A stretch of 64,000 nucleotides of DNA, taken from assembly GCF_013186535.1 (NCBI RefSeq), contig NZ_JABMCZ010000001.1, positions 1,674,001 to 1,738,000 on the forward strand. Direction: 5' to 3'. The stretch comes from Nocardia terpenica (GTDB taxonomy: Bacteria > Actinomycetota > Actinomycetes > Mycobacteriales > Mycobacteriaceae). The notes below the pieces were generated by a model, which saw nothing but the letters and a program-made list of their open reading frames with translations, was not told the origin of the DNA and did no database searches. The position numbers were made by a program, and so were the translations under genes. Every line of letters begins with the position of its first letter. The stretch's first letter is position 1. Of this stretch, positions 49,846 through 58,022 are shown one piece after another.

Positions 49846-50077
49846 GAAGTCTCCTCGCGGACCTGTGTTCAACCCGTGAACAGCGCACGGCTCGAAGGCT
49901 GTCAACGCCACTTCGCGGGTGGCTATTCCAATCTTGCCACTTCCGAGCCCGCCGCGGGTCCGGCGACCCCTGGAAACGGTGGGTTACCAGCCGCTGAACG
50001 GGCGGATATGCGCGGTGTCGCGGCGGCCGGGGCAACCGGATTTCCAGGGCGATGCGTCATCGAATAGCCTGGTCGGC

Positions 50078-50749
50078 GTGAAGTTCCTTCGCCGCGGCGA
50101 TGCCAGCACCACCGACAACCTCGCCGACGAGGCCCCGGCCGACAACTCCGAGGGCAACTCGGCCACCGGCCGGGCGGCCGCGACGGCCACGTCCGGTAAG
50201 GGGCGACCCACCCCGAAGCGCCGGGATGCCCAGGGCCGCAAGCGCGGTCCGATCGCGCCCGCGCCCATGACGGCGAAGGAGGCCCGCGCCCGGCGCAAGG
50301 CCAATCGCGGCACCCGCGCCGAGCGCAAGGCCGCCTCGGCCGAGCGTCGCGCCGCCGCCGCCGACCGCCGCGCCCGCATGCTGGCCGGTGAGGACAAGTA
50401 CCTCTTACCCCGGGACCGGGGCCCGGTGCGCGCGTATGTCCGCGACCTCGTGGACGCCCGGCGCAATCTGGTCGGCCTGTTCATGCCGCTGGCCCTGGTG
50501 CTGATTCTCACCATGTTCCTGACCCCGGCCCTGCAGGCGTACGTCACGCTGGCCATGCTGGTGATGATGGTGTTCATGATCGCCGAGGGCTTCGTGATCG
50601 GCCGCATCATCAATCGCCGGGTGCGCGAGCGGTTCCCGGACCACACCGATTCCCCGTGGTCGCTGGGCTGGTACGCGTTCGTCCGCGCCTCGCAGATCCG
50701 CCGCATGCGCGCGCCGAAGCCGCGCGTCTCGGCGGGCGAGGCCGTGTAG
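50078..50749 (+). CDS. DUF3043 membrane protein
   Basis: This 223-residue protein has a polar, Lys/Arg/Ala-rich N-terminal half (ARRKANRGTRAERKAASAER), two membrane helices (LFMPLALVLILTMFL, YVTLAMLVMMVFMIAEGFVIG), and the ending RVRERFPDHTDSPWSLGWYAFVRASQIRR typical of DUF3043. GTG at VKFLRRGDAS was used; TAGCCT 8 nt upstream could be a leaderless -10. Function is unknown. Confidence 0.88.
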   Translation: MKFLRRGDASTTDNLADEAPADNSEGNSATGRAAATATSGKGRPTPKRRDAQGRKRGPIAPAPMTAKEARARRKANRGTRAERKAASAERRAAAADRRARMLAGEDKYLLPRDRGPVRAYVRDLVDARRNLVGLFMPLALVLILTMFLTPALQAYVTLAMLVMMVFMIAEGFVIGRIINRRVRERFPDHTDSPWSLGWYAFVRASQIRRMRAPKPRVSAGEAV

Positions 50750-50755
50750 GTCCCG

Positions 50756-50941
50756 TCACGAGTGTTCCCGCGCGCTGGCGATGGTGCGCAGTTCCATGAC
50801 GATGCGCTGGGTGTCGCGGTCGGTGGGGTCGACGACGCCGGTCAGGGTGGGGAGTATGCGGCGGTAGATCAGGACCGCCGGGGTGGCCAGGGCCAGGAAG
50901 GCGAGTGCCGCGGCGACGGGGACGAGCAGTGCGATAACCAT
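50756..50941 (-). CDS. small single-span membrane protein
   Basis: This 61-residue frame encodes one membrane helix (MVIALLVPVAAALAFLALA) and a short polar tail. It starts divergently from the GlxA-type regulator gene, and a TGGCAGTAA half-site overlaps its start codon. I do not recognise it. The membrane segment and shared operators support a real gene, but evidence is limited. Confidence 0.5.
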   Translation of the reverse strand: MVIALLVPVAAALAFLALATPAVLIYRRILPTLTGVVDPTDRDTQRIVMELRTIASAREHS

Positions 50942-51013
50942 GGCAGTAATTTTTCGCGCATCTAGTTACCGCCAACAGTGGCAGTAACGTCACTGTTCGT
51001 AAAGATACTGCCA
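50941..51013. promoter_or_regulatory. operator array between the regulator and the small membrane gene
   Basis: Four half-sites of the form TGGCAGTAA occur: forward at 50941-50949, reverse (GTTACCGCCA) at 50965-50974, forward (TGGCAGTAAC) at 50979-50988 and reverse (TACTGCCA) at 51006-51013. The middle two form a near-perfect palindrome with four bases between arms. The array spans the gap between divergent start codons, so the AraC-type regulator probably controls both genes. Confidence 0.8.
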
Positions 51014-51026
51014 GTAGACTGTCGGC

Positions 51027-51980
51027 ATGCTCTCGAAGGTTTCCGTTCTGGTCACCGATCGGCTCGCCATGTTCGAATTCGGCGTTGTCTGCGAAGTTTT
51101 CGGGTTGGACCGCAGCGACGACGGGCTGCCGGTATTCGACTTCCGGATCTGCGGCGCCGAACCGGGCCGCCCGCTGACTTCCAGCTCACCGGGTATCACC
51201 GTTATTCCCGAGTACGGCCTCGACGAGCTGCTCGACTCCGATCTGGTCGCGATTCCGGCCTTCTCCCGCGTCGGCGGGCCGCCCGAGCCGCGCGTGGTCC
51301 GGGCGGTCGCCGATGCCGCGGCGGCCGGGGCGACCGTGCTCACCGTGTGTTCGGGCGCGTTCCTCGCCGGGGCGGCCGGGCTGCTGGATGGGCGAAAGTG
51401 CACCACGCACTGGCGTTTCACCGACGAATTGGCCGCGCTGCATCCCACGGCGACCGTCGATCCCGATGTGCTGTTCGTCGACGCGGGTCCGTTGATCACC
51501 AGCGCGGGCACGGCCGCGGGCATCGACGCCTGCCTGCATCTGGTGCGCCGGGAACTGGGGTCGTCGGTGGCGAATGCGATCGCCCGGCGCATGGTGGTCC
51601 CGCCGCAGCGCGACGGCGGGCAGCGTCAGTTCATCGAGCGTCCGGTGCCGGAATGCACGTCCGACAGCCTGGGCGCGACCCTGCTGTGGATGAGCGAGAA
51701 TCTCGACCTGCCGCACACCATCGAGGACCTGGCCGCCCGCTCGGCCATGTCCACCCGCACCTTCGCCCGCCGCTTCCTGGCCGAGAGCGGCACCACCCCC
51801 GTGAAATGGCTGACCAACCAACGCATCCTGCTGGCCAAACAACTCCTGGAAGACACCTCCCTGGACCTGGAATCAATCGCCGGCCGCTGCGGTTTCGGCT
51901 CCGGCGCCCTGCTCCGCCACCACTTCCAGCGCCTGGTCGGCCTGGCCCCGACCGAATACCGCCGCCGCTTCGGAAGCTGA
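51027..51980 (+). CDS. GlxA-family transcriptional regulator (DJ-1/PfpI plus AraC)
   Basis: This 317-residue protein has an N-terminal DJ-1/PfpI-like domain (VSVLVTDRLAMFEFGVVCEVF, TVLTVCSGAFLAGAAG with a nucleophile-elbow Cys) and a C-terminal pair of AraC helix-turn-helix motifs (IEDLAARSAMSTRTFARRF, ESIAGRCGFGSGALLRHHF). The signal is unknown. The likely operators are the half-site array directly upstream. It converges on the next hydrolase gene. Confidence 0.92.
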   Translation: MLSKVSVLVTDRLAMFEFGVVCEVFGLDRSDDGLPVFDFRICGAEPGRPLTSSSPGITVIPEYGLDELLDSDLVAIPAFSRVGGPPEPRVVRAVADAAAAGATVLTVCSGAFLAGAAGLLDGRKCTTHWRFTDELAALHPTATVDPDVLFVDAGPLITSAGTAAGIDACLHLVRRELGSSVANAIARRMVVPPQRDGGQRQFIERPVPECTSDSLGATLLWMSENLDLPHTIEDLAARSAMSTRTFARRFLAESGTTPVKWLTNQRILLAKQLLEDTSLDLESIAGRCGFGSGALLRHHFQRLVGLAPTEYRRRFGS

Positions 51981-51986
51981 GCCAAC

Positions 51987-52859
51987 TCACCCCTTCAGCA
52001 GCATGGTCAAAATATCGGTGGCGTGGGTCCACAGCAGCGAGCCGCCCGAGTCGGGGAGAAAGTGCCTGGTGGCGTTGGGTATTCGGCTGGCGAGAGTGGC
52101 ACCGTGGTCGGGGGAGTGGGTGGGGTTGGTGTCCAAGCCGCCGTACCAGAGGTCGACCCGGGTGCGAATGTCGGCGACGTCGAACGGCCAGGGTGCGAAG
52201 TGCAGGACGGTGTCGCGGGCGTAACCGGCTGGGCCCTGGGCGAATCCGTCGCGCAGCGCCCGGCGGAACGCGCGTTCGAATTGCGGTTGCCGGTAGATCG
52301 CCCGGTCGATGTCCGCGCTGCCGTCGATGCTCATGCGCCACAGCGTGTCGGCGCTGCCGAAGCGGGTGAATTCCGCCTCGGCGGCCGCCGGATCGGCGGC
52401 GACGAGCTCGACCAGGGCCCGGACCTCGGGCGGTAGCGCGAATTCGGGTCGGGCCAGTTCGTCGCCGCCGGAGACGATCGCCACGGCCGAGGCGATGCCC
52501 CGGGCCGCGCAGGCGAGCGCGAACGGCGCCCCTTGCGAGAAGCCGACGATCGCCGGATTCTCCAGGCCGAGGCGCTCGATATCGTCCGCCCAGTCCGTCA
52601 GCGTGCGGCCCGGCGCGGGCGTGGAATCCCCGAGGCCCGGCCGGTCCACCGAGATGAGCCGCACGCCCAACTCGTCCACGACATCCGCGCCGAATCCCAG
52701 CCACCGGCTCCAGCCCGCCCCGGGACACAACAGCACGGGCGTGCCGTCGGCCGGTCCCCACTCGGCCCAGGCCAGTCGGCGTCCGCCCGAGATGCTTGTC
52801 GTGCCCAGCCGGGCCGGATCGGTAGCGGCGATATCGCCGGAGTGCTCATGATCAGTCAC
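51987..52859 (-). CDS. alpha/beta-hydrolase
   Basis: This 290-residue protein has VLLCPGAGWSRWLGF (oxyanion region), DRPGLGDSTP, and the nucleophile elbow VGFSQGAPFAL. The catalytic His is probably in SGGSLLWTHATDIL. The GTG start at VTDHEHSGD was chosen because the fold begins soon after; the frame continues upstream without family character. It ends six bases from the regulator's stop, converging. Confidence 0.8.
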   Translation of the reverse strand: MTDHEHSGDIAATDPARLGTTSISGGRRLAWAEWGPADGTPVLLCPGAGWSRWLGFGADVVDELGVRLISVDRPGLGDSTPAPGRTLTDWADDIERLGLENPAIVGFSQGAPFALACAARGIASAVAIVSGGDELARPEFALPPEVRALVELVAADPAAAEAEFTRFGSADTLWRMSIDGSADIDRAIYRQPQFERAFRRALRDGFAQGPAGYARDTVLHFAPWPFDVADIRTRVDLWYGGLDTNPTHSPDHGATLASRIPNATRHFLPDSGGSLLWTHATDILTMLLKG

Positions 52860-53032
52860 GGGCCGATCGTGCCGGGTGCGGCCGGGCTCGGCAAAGGACT
52901 TTTCTCCGGCCTTCGATCGGAGTCCGGCACCGGACACCTCGCCCGGCTGTCCGGCGCGGTGGCTCCGGTCGCGTCGCCGGTGTGTCCCGGGTGTGAGCGA
53001 CCGGGCCCGCGCGTGGTTGGTACCGTTCTGGC

Positions 53033-55147
53033 GTGTTGAACGATGCTGGGAGCGGGCGGGCGATGCGGACGCTGGTACTCGGTGGGGCGCGGTCGGGGAA
53101 GTCGGCGTTCGCCGAGGAACTGGCCGGACGGGACCGGGCGGTGCGCTACGTCGCGACCGCCGTCCTGGATCCCGACGACGCCGAGTTCGCCGATCGCATT
53201 GCGGCACACCGGGATCGGCGGCCCGCGCGCTGGAGCGTCGTGGAGGGCGACCCCGTCGACGTGCTCACCATCCCGGCCCCGATCACGCTGATCGACGACC
53301 TCGGCACCTGGCTGACCGCCCGCCTGGACGCGCGCTCGGCCTGGGACTCCCCGCGCGGCACCATCACACCCGATATCGACGCCCTGATCGCCGCCGTCGC
53401 CGCCTACTCCGACCGCCTACTGATCGTGAGCCCCGAGGTCGGCCTCGGCATCATCCCCGCCACCCGCTCCGGCCGCCTCTTCCAAGACGAACTCGGCAAA
53501 CTCAACCAACGCCTCGCCGCCCTCTGCGACGAGGTCCTGTTCATAGTCGCAGGCCGAGCAATCCCCCTCCAACCACCCACCGCACCCGAACAACCAGCAT
53601 CGACCACCGGTGTGGCCGGACAGCTGACGGAACCCGCCGCGAGCAACGAAACCGGCTCCGCGGCAGCGACTATCGCGAAGCCGGGCGTCGGTTCAACCAC
53701 AGCGCCTGCCATCACCGATTCGGTGGTCGGCGAGTCTGCCGCAGCGGCTTCGCTCAGCGCAGGCGACGAAGCGGGTTCCGCGCCAACAGATGCCGTGGCC
53801 GCGTCGGCCGGACCGAGCGCGCCTGCGGAAACCAGTGTGGGTGGCGAGACTGGTTCTGCGGCAGGGAGTGCGGCGGACTTGGGTGGCGGGGTTGGTTCTT
53901 CCGCAGCGGCTGTTGTGGCGGGGGCGGCTGGGGTCGGCAGGGTTGTGGCGGGCGTGGGGGATGAGACCGGTTCTGCGGGGGTGGTTGTCGATGCGGGGGT
54001 GGGGGGTTCTGCTGTGGGGGATGATGTTTCGGGGCGGGGGGGCGTGGGGGACAATGGGGTTGGGCGGGGAGTGGTGGGGGTTGAGGGTTTTGGTGGGGTG
54101 CCGGTTTTCGGGGCGGTGGCGGAGCCGGATCGGCGGGTGTGGGGGGTGGCGGAGGAGCGGCAGTTGCGGCTTACCAAGCCTGCGGGGGCGTTGGGGCGGT
54201 TGGAGGCGCTGGGGAATTGGGTGGCGGCCTGTCAGGGGGTGTGTCCGCCCAGGCAGTTCGAGCGGGCTCGGGTGGTGGTCTTCGCGGGGGATCATGGCGT
54301 TGCGCGGCAAGGGGTTTCGGCCTATCCGGCGGAGGTGACCGCGCAGATGGTCGCCAACTTCGTTGCCGGTGGGGCCGCGGTGAATACCTTGGCGCGGCTG
54401 GCGGATGCCACGGTGCGGGTGGTGGATATCGCGGTGGACGGGGATACCGATCCGGCGGTGTCCGGCTACAAGGTGCGGCGCGCGAGCGGCAGCATCGACC
54501 GGGAGGACGCGCTGAGCGAGGCAGAGGTGCACACCGCGCTGGCGGTGGGGCGCGCGATCGCCGACGAGGAGATCGACGCGGGGGCGGACCTGCTGATCGC
54601 GGGCGATATGGGCATCGGGAACACCACGCCCGCAACGGTTCTGATCGCCACGCTCACCGATACCGAGCCGGTGCTGGCCATGGGGCGCGGCACCGGCGTC
54701 GACGACGCCGGGTGGATGCGCAAGGCCGCGGTCGTGCGGGACGCCATGTGGCGGGCCCGCCCGCACCGTCACGACCCGGTGGCGCTGCTGCGGACCGTCG
54801 GCGGCGCCGATTTCGCCGCGGTCACCGGCTACCTCGCCCAGGCGGCCGCCCGCCGCACCCCGGTGATCCTGGACGGCGTGGTGATCACCGCCGCCGCCGT
54901 CCTCGCCGAGATGCTGGCGCCCGGCGCCAAGGCGTGGTGGGTGGCGGGGCACCGCTCCACCGAGCCCGCCCACCAACTGGCCCTCACCAAACTCGGCCTG
55001 GAACCGTTGCTGGACATGAGCATGCGCCTCGGCGAAGGCTCCGGCGCTCTCACCGCCCTGCCGGTACTCCGCGCCGCGGTCGGTGCGCTCGGCGAGATGT
55101 CGACCTTCGACGAGGCGGGCGTCAGCACCGCCGACGCCGCGCACTGA
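53033..55147 (+). CDS. fused CobU-CobT protein (cobinamide kinase/guanylyltransferase plus DMB phosphoribosyltransferase)
   Basis: This 704-residue protein joins two enzymes of cobalamin nucleotide-loop assembly. Residues 11-180 are CobU, with P-loop GGARSGKS and ITLIDDLGTWLTA. Residues 369-704 are CobT, with TKPAGALGRLEALGNW, RVVVFAGDHGVA and the catalytic Glu in MRLGEGSGA near 665. About 185 residues between them are low-complexity Gly/Ala/Ser/Val with several ETGSA-like repeats, encoded by G-rich DNA. GTG follows TACCGT at a leaderless spacing; ATG at 53063 is the alternative start. cobS follows. Confidence 0.9.
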   Translation: MLNDAGSGRAMRTLVLGGARSGKSAFAEELAGRDRAVRYVATAVLDPDDAEFADRIAAHRDRRPARWSVVEGDPVDVLTIPAPITLIDDLGTWLTARLDARSAWDSPRGTITPDIDALIAAVAAYSDRLLIVSPEVGLGIIPATRSGRLFQDELGKLNQRLAALCDEVLFIVAGRAIPLQPPTAPEQPASTTGVAGQLTEPAASNETGSAAATIAKPGVGSTTAPAITDSVVGESAAAASLSAGDEAGSAPTDAVAASAGPSAPAETSVGGETGSAAGSAADLGGGVGSSAAAVVAGAAGVGRVVAGVGDETGSAGVVVDAGVGGSAVGDDVSGRGGVGDNGVGRGVVGVEGFGGVPVFGAVAEPDRRVWGVAEERQLRLTKPAGALGRLEALGNWVAACQGVCPPRQFERARVVVFAGDHGVARQGVSAYPAEVTAQMVANFVAGGAAVNTLARLADATVRVVDIAVDGDTDPAVSGYKVRRASGSIDREDALSEAEVHTALAVGRAIADEEIDAGADLLIAGDMGIGNTTPATVLIATLTDTEPVLAMGRGTGVDDAGWMRKAAVVRDAMWRARPHRHDPVALLRTVGGADFAAVTGYLAQAAARRTPVILDGVVITAAAVLAEMLAPGAKAWWVAGHRSTEPAHQLALTKLGLEPLLDMSMRLGEGSGALTALPVLRAAVGALGEMSTFDEAGVSTADAAH

Positions 55148-55185
55148 GCCGTGATCCGGGAGACCGGCGGCCGAAGGGGCCGCGC

Positions 55186-55935
55186 GTGAACGGGATTCGG
55201 CTGGCGTTCTCGTGGCTGACCGTGTTCCCGGTGCGGGGGCCGGAGACCGTCGAGCGCGCCGATGCGGCGCGGGCGATCGCCATGGCGCCGGTGGTGGGTG
55301 CCGTGCTCGGGGTCGGGGCCGCCGGGCTGACGCGGGTATTCGCCGCGGCGGGAACGGGTTTCGCGCTGGCCGGGTTGCTGACGGTGGCGGCGCTGGCGCT
55401 CGTCACGCGCGGCATGCACGTGGACGGGCTGGCCGACACCATGGACGGGCTCGGAAGTTACGGGCCGCCGGAACGGGCCCGCGAGATCATGAAAAGCGGT
55501 GGGGTGGGGCCGTTCGGCGTGGTCGCGCTGATCGTCGCGATCGGCGTGCAGGCACTGGCGTTCGCGACCCTGGCCGCCGACGATCGGTGGTGGGCAATCG
55601 CTCTGGCGGTGGCGGTGGGCCGGGTGGCCGTGATCCCGGCCTGCCGCCACGGGTATGTCGCCGCACCGGGCGCGGGCTTCGGCGCCTTGGTGGCGGGCAC
55701 CCAATCGCTGCCGACGGCGACGGTATGGACCGCGATCGCCTGCGTCACAGCCGTATTCGCCGTCCCCGACCACTGGTGGCTGGGCCCGCTGGCCGTGGCC
55801 GCCGCCCTGGCCGCCACCGTATTCCTGGTCCGCCACTGCGTCCGCCGCTTCGACGGGCTCAGTGGCGACGTCCTCGGCGCCGTTGTCGAGACCGCCGTTT
55901 CCATTGCTGCGGTGGGACTCTCGCTCACCTTCTGA
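55186..55935 (+). CDS. cobS: cobalamin synthase CobS
   Basis: This 249-residue integral membrane enzyme joins alpha-ribazole to adenosyl-GDP-cobinamide. RLAFSWLTVFPV begins the protein, TRGMHVDGLADTMDGLG is the metal-binding active-site motif, and about six membrane segments follow. GTG lies 38 nt after the CobU-CobT stop, so the two genes form a cobalamin operon. It corresponds to Rv2208. Confidence 0.94.
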   Translation: MNGIRLAFSWLTVFPVRGPETVERADAARAIAMAPVVGAVLGVGAAGLTRVFAAAGTGFALAGLLTVAALALVTRGMHVDGLADTMDGLGSYGPPERAREIMKSGGVGPFGVVALIVAIGVQALAFATLAADDRWWAIALAVAVGRVAVIPACRHGYVAAPGAGFGALVAGTQSLPTATVWTAIACVTAVFAVPDHWWLGPLAVAAALAATVFLVRHCVRRFDGLSGDVLGAVVETAVSIAAVGLSLTF

Positions 55936-55937
55936 TC

Positions 55938-57575
55938 TCACCTGTCGGCCCGCGGTCGCGTCAGCGTGAACGAATCCACCACCTTCAGCTCGCTGGTCGG
56001 GCCTACGAGGGCGTAGTAGGTGGCCTTGATGGTGGTGTGGCCGCCGGGGTGGCCGGGGTCGACGTCGAAGGAGCAGAAGCCGTAGGGGTGTTCGGCGTCG
56101 GCGAAGGCGGACCAGGGGGCCTGTTCCCGGACGTAGACGGGAGTCTTCTTGCCGGTGCCCGGGTCGACGTCGCCGACGCCGGTGATGACGCGGCACTGCT
56201 TGCCGGGGAAGAACAGGGTGTTGGACGGCAGCGAGGTGCCGCCGCCGCCGATCACCAGGTGCACGGTGCCCCTGCTGGTGTCGATGACATCGGTGCGGGT
56301 GTCGACGGGATTCGGGGTCAGGGTGTCGGTGCCGAGGGCGCCGCGCACGGGATGCGAACGCTCGTAATGATGTTCGTGCCCGCACAGCACCAGGTCGACC
56401 TGATACCTGTCGAACAGCGGCAACCACTCCTGGCGGATGGCCAGGTCCGCGCCGTTGAACTTGTCCGCCGACGAGATGGCGGTCTGGTGCATGAACACCA
56501 CCACCCAGTCGATGCCGCGGTCGGCGCGCGCCTTCGCCAATTCCGCCTCCAGCCAACGCTTCTGGGCGCCGCCGGAGTATCCGCGCACGTACGAGTTGCC
56601 CGCGTCCTGGTAGCAGATGTCGTCGTTGGCCAGCGCGATGACCCGCATGCCGCCGACCGTGAACGAGTACCACAGGCCCCGCGACAAGTCCTCGCCGCCG
56701 GAATCGGGCACGGTGAAATACGTTTGGAACGCCTGGTATCCGATCGGCCCGTTGCCGAGCTCGTTCTCGTGATTGCCCGGCGCGGGCATCCACGGCCGGT
56801 AGCGGGCCGAGCGAGAGTTGTTGGCCCACCAGTCGTTCCAGGTGCGGATGCGGTCCTTGGACAGGTTGGCGTAGCACAGGTCGCCGTTGACGAGATTGAA
56901 CAGCGGGGCCACCCGCTCGACTCCGGCGGTGACGTCACCGGCGAACGGGGAGCCGAGATTGTCGTTGACCCACTTGCCGTTGTCGAGCTTGCCGAGCGTC
57001 GGGGTGCCCTGATCGCCGAAGCTGGTGAACCGGAACGCCGCCCGGCCCGCCGGGGCGGTGCGCAGCGTGCCGAGTTCCGGGGGAGCGCCGTCGTGTCCCG
57101 CCGAGTACACGTAGTCGGTGTCCGGGGTGAGTCCGGTGAGGCGGGCGTGGTGCACCTGAATCTCGATGCCCGACTTGGCATCCTGGTACGTGCGCGTCTC
57201 CGCCTGCACGGTGCTGCCGAAGCCGTTGCCCGCGGTGCCGAAGCGGACCATGGGCTTACTCACCGATCCGACGGTGTGCCAGGACACCACCGCCTCCCGC
57301 GCCGCGTCCGCGCCGAATTGCAGGTGCAGACCCGAAACCCGCGGCCCGGCACTGTGATCGGCCCCCACGACCAGTTCCGCCGAGCGCGGCCAGACCTCGC
57401 TGCCGCCACTCGACGACCGCAGCGCCGTAGCCCCGCCCGCCCCCACCGCAAGCCCGGCGACCGCGGCCCCGGCCGACGCCCCGAACAACCACCGGCGACT
57501 CACACCCCGCTGCGCGGTATCGGCCTGGTCGGCGCCCGTTACCGGGTCGCTGGAGGAATCCTCACGCTCGCTCAT
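55938..57575 (-). CDS. Tat-exported purple acid phosphatase-like metallophosphoesterase
   Basis: This 545-residue protein begins with a twin-arginine signal (VSRRWLFGASAGAAVAGL). A fibronectin-like N-terminal domain (LQFGADAAREAVVSWHT) precedes the phosphoesterase domain: SFGDQG, VNGDLCYA, PAPGNHENE, and CGHEHHYER hold the metal ligands. This is the bacterial purple acid phosphatase pattern (M. tuberculosis Rv2577 is similar). Export via Tat fits metal loading in the cytoplasm. It converges on cobS with two bases between stop codons. Confidence 0.92.
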   Translation of the reverse strand: MSEREDSSSDPVTGADQADTAQRGVSRRWLFGASAGAAVAGLAVGAGGATALRSSSGGSEVWPRSAELVVGADHSAGPRVSGLHLQFGADAAREAVVSWHTVGSVSKPMVRFGTAGNGFGSTVQAETRTYQDAKSGIEIQVHHARLTGLTPDTDYVYSAGHDGAPPELGTLRTAPAGRAAFRFTSFGDQGTPTLGKLDNGKWVNDNLGSPFAGDVTAGVERVAPLFNLVNGDLCYANLSKDRIRTWNDWWANNSRSARYRPWMPAPGNHENELGNGPIGYQAFQTYFTVPDSGGEDLSRGLWYSFTVGGMRVIALANDDICYQDAGNSYVRGYSGGAQKRWLEAELAKARADRGIDWVVVFMHQTAISSADKFNGADLAIRQEWLPLFDRYQVDLVLCGHEHHYERSHPVRGALGTDTLTPNPVDTRTDVIDTSRGTVHLVIGGGGTSLPSNTLFFPGKQCRVITGVGDVDPGTGKKTPVYVREQAPWSAFADAEHPYGFCSFDVDPGHPGGHTTIKATYYALVGPTSELKVVDSFTLTRPRADR

Positions 57576-57646
57576 GCCCTCTAGCTAACCTGTCCGGAGT
57601 GCCCGAATTCCCACGACACGGCCAACGAGAGGTGAACGGGGACCCG

Positions 57647-57673
57647 GCCGCACGGCCCTGGGGGCCGTGCGGC
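57647..57673. terminator. 12-bp stem hairpin
   Basis: Perfect arms GCCGCACGGCCC and GGGCCGTGCGGC surround a three-base loop. It may stop transcripts coming from asnB, but no T-run is visible. Confidence 0.5.
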
Positions 57674-57758
57674 GGGGAATCGGGAGGCCCGGCGGGGAAT
57701 CGCGGGGAATCGGGAGGCCCGGGCGGTGAGGGTATGGCTCACTTCGATGAAGATACGG

Positions 57759-57791
57759 CCCCGCCGACCGGCCTGGGGCCGGTCGGCGGGG
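57759..57791. terminator. 15-bp stem hairpin
   Basis: Perfect arms CCCCGCCGACCGGCC and GGCCGGTCGGCGGGG surround a three-base loop. It lies about 230 nt past the asnB stop. It is probably a factor-independent terminator without a T-run, as often found in high-GC genomes. Confidence 0.6.
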
Positions 57792-57872
57792 AGACGGGGT
57801 CGGGCAGTCCGGCCCGGTAGGGGTGCCCCTGTCGGTCTCGGTGATCCCTCAAGTCGAGCTTGGGGACGGCAC

Positions 57873-58013
57873 TTTCCGTCGACCCCGGCGTCGGTGATCT
57901 ATCCGTCGATCCCGCCGTATGGTCCTTCGGCGGTCCTGGCGTGGTCCTTCGTTGATCCCGGGTGGTCCTTCGTCGACTCCGGCATTTTCCTTCGTCGGTC
58001 CCGGCGTGCTTTT
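57873..58013 (+). repeat. degenerate tandem array of 21-27-bp units
   Basis: Six units begin near 57873, 57900, 57923, 57945, 57966 and 57989. They share TCCTTCGTCGRTCCCGGCG with several substitutions, and the last one leads into the dispersed hairpin. This is an older version of the array at 9.6 kb, whose unit shares GGTCCCGGCG. Confidence 0.8.
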
Positions 58014-58021
58014 GGCCGGGA
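57999..58021 (+). repeat. dispersed hairpin repeat, copy E
   Basis: Arms TCCCGGC and GCCGGGA flank loop GTGCTTTTG. It lies one base after the asnB stop, which is transcribed toward it, so it could act in 3' end formation. Confidence 0.92.
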
Positions 58022-58022
58022 G

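Larger units (their letters stand above)
57576..58022. other. repeat-rich intergenic region before asnB's end
   Basis: This 447-bp gap holds no credible gene (the 73-codon frame at 57599 is Gly/Pro/Glu-rich filler). It contains a duplicated GGGGAATCGGGAGGCCC motif at 57674-57722, two long hairpins (57647-57673 and 57759-57791), a degenerate tandem array (57873-58013) and a dispersed hairpin (57999-58021). The two ordinary hairpins probably end transcripts from one or both sides. Confidence 0.75.

Noticed and set aside
55122..55190. Cobalamin riboswitch upstream of the cob genes
   Set aside because: No recognisable B12-box or riboswitch fold was seen in the short gaps before CobU-CobT or cobS.
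57599..57820. A 73-residue protein in the gap before asnB
   Set aside because: It is Gly/Pro/Glu-rich, consists of repeated GGESGGP-like pieces from a DNA repeat and has no ribosome-binding site.
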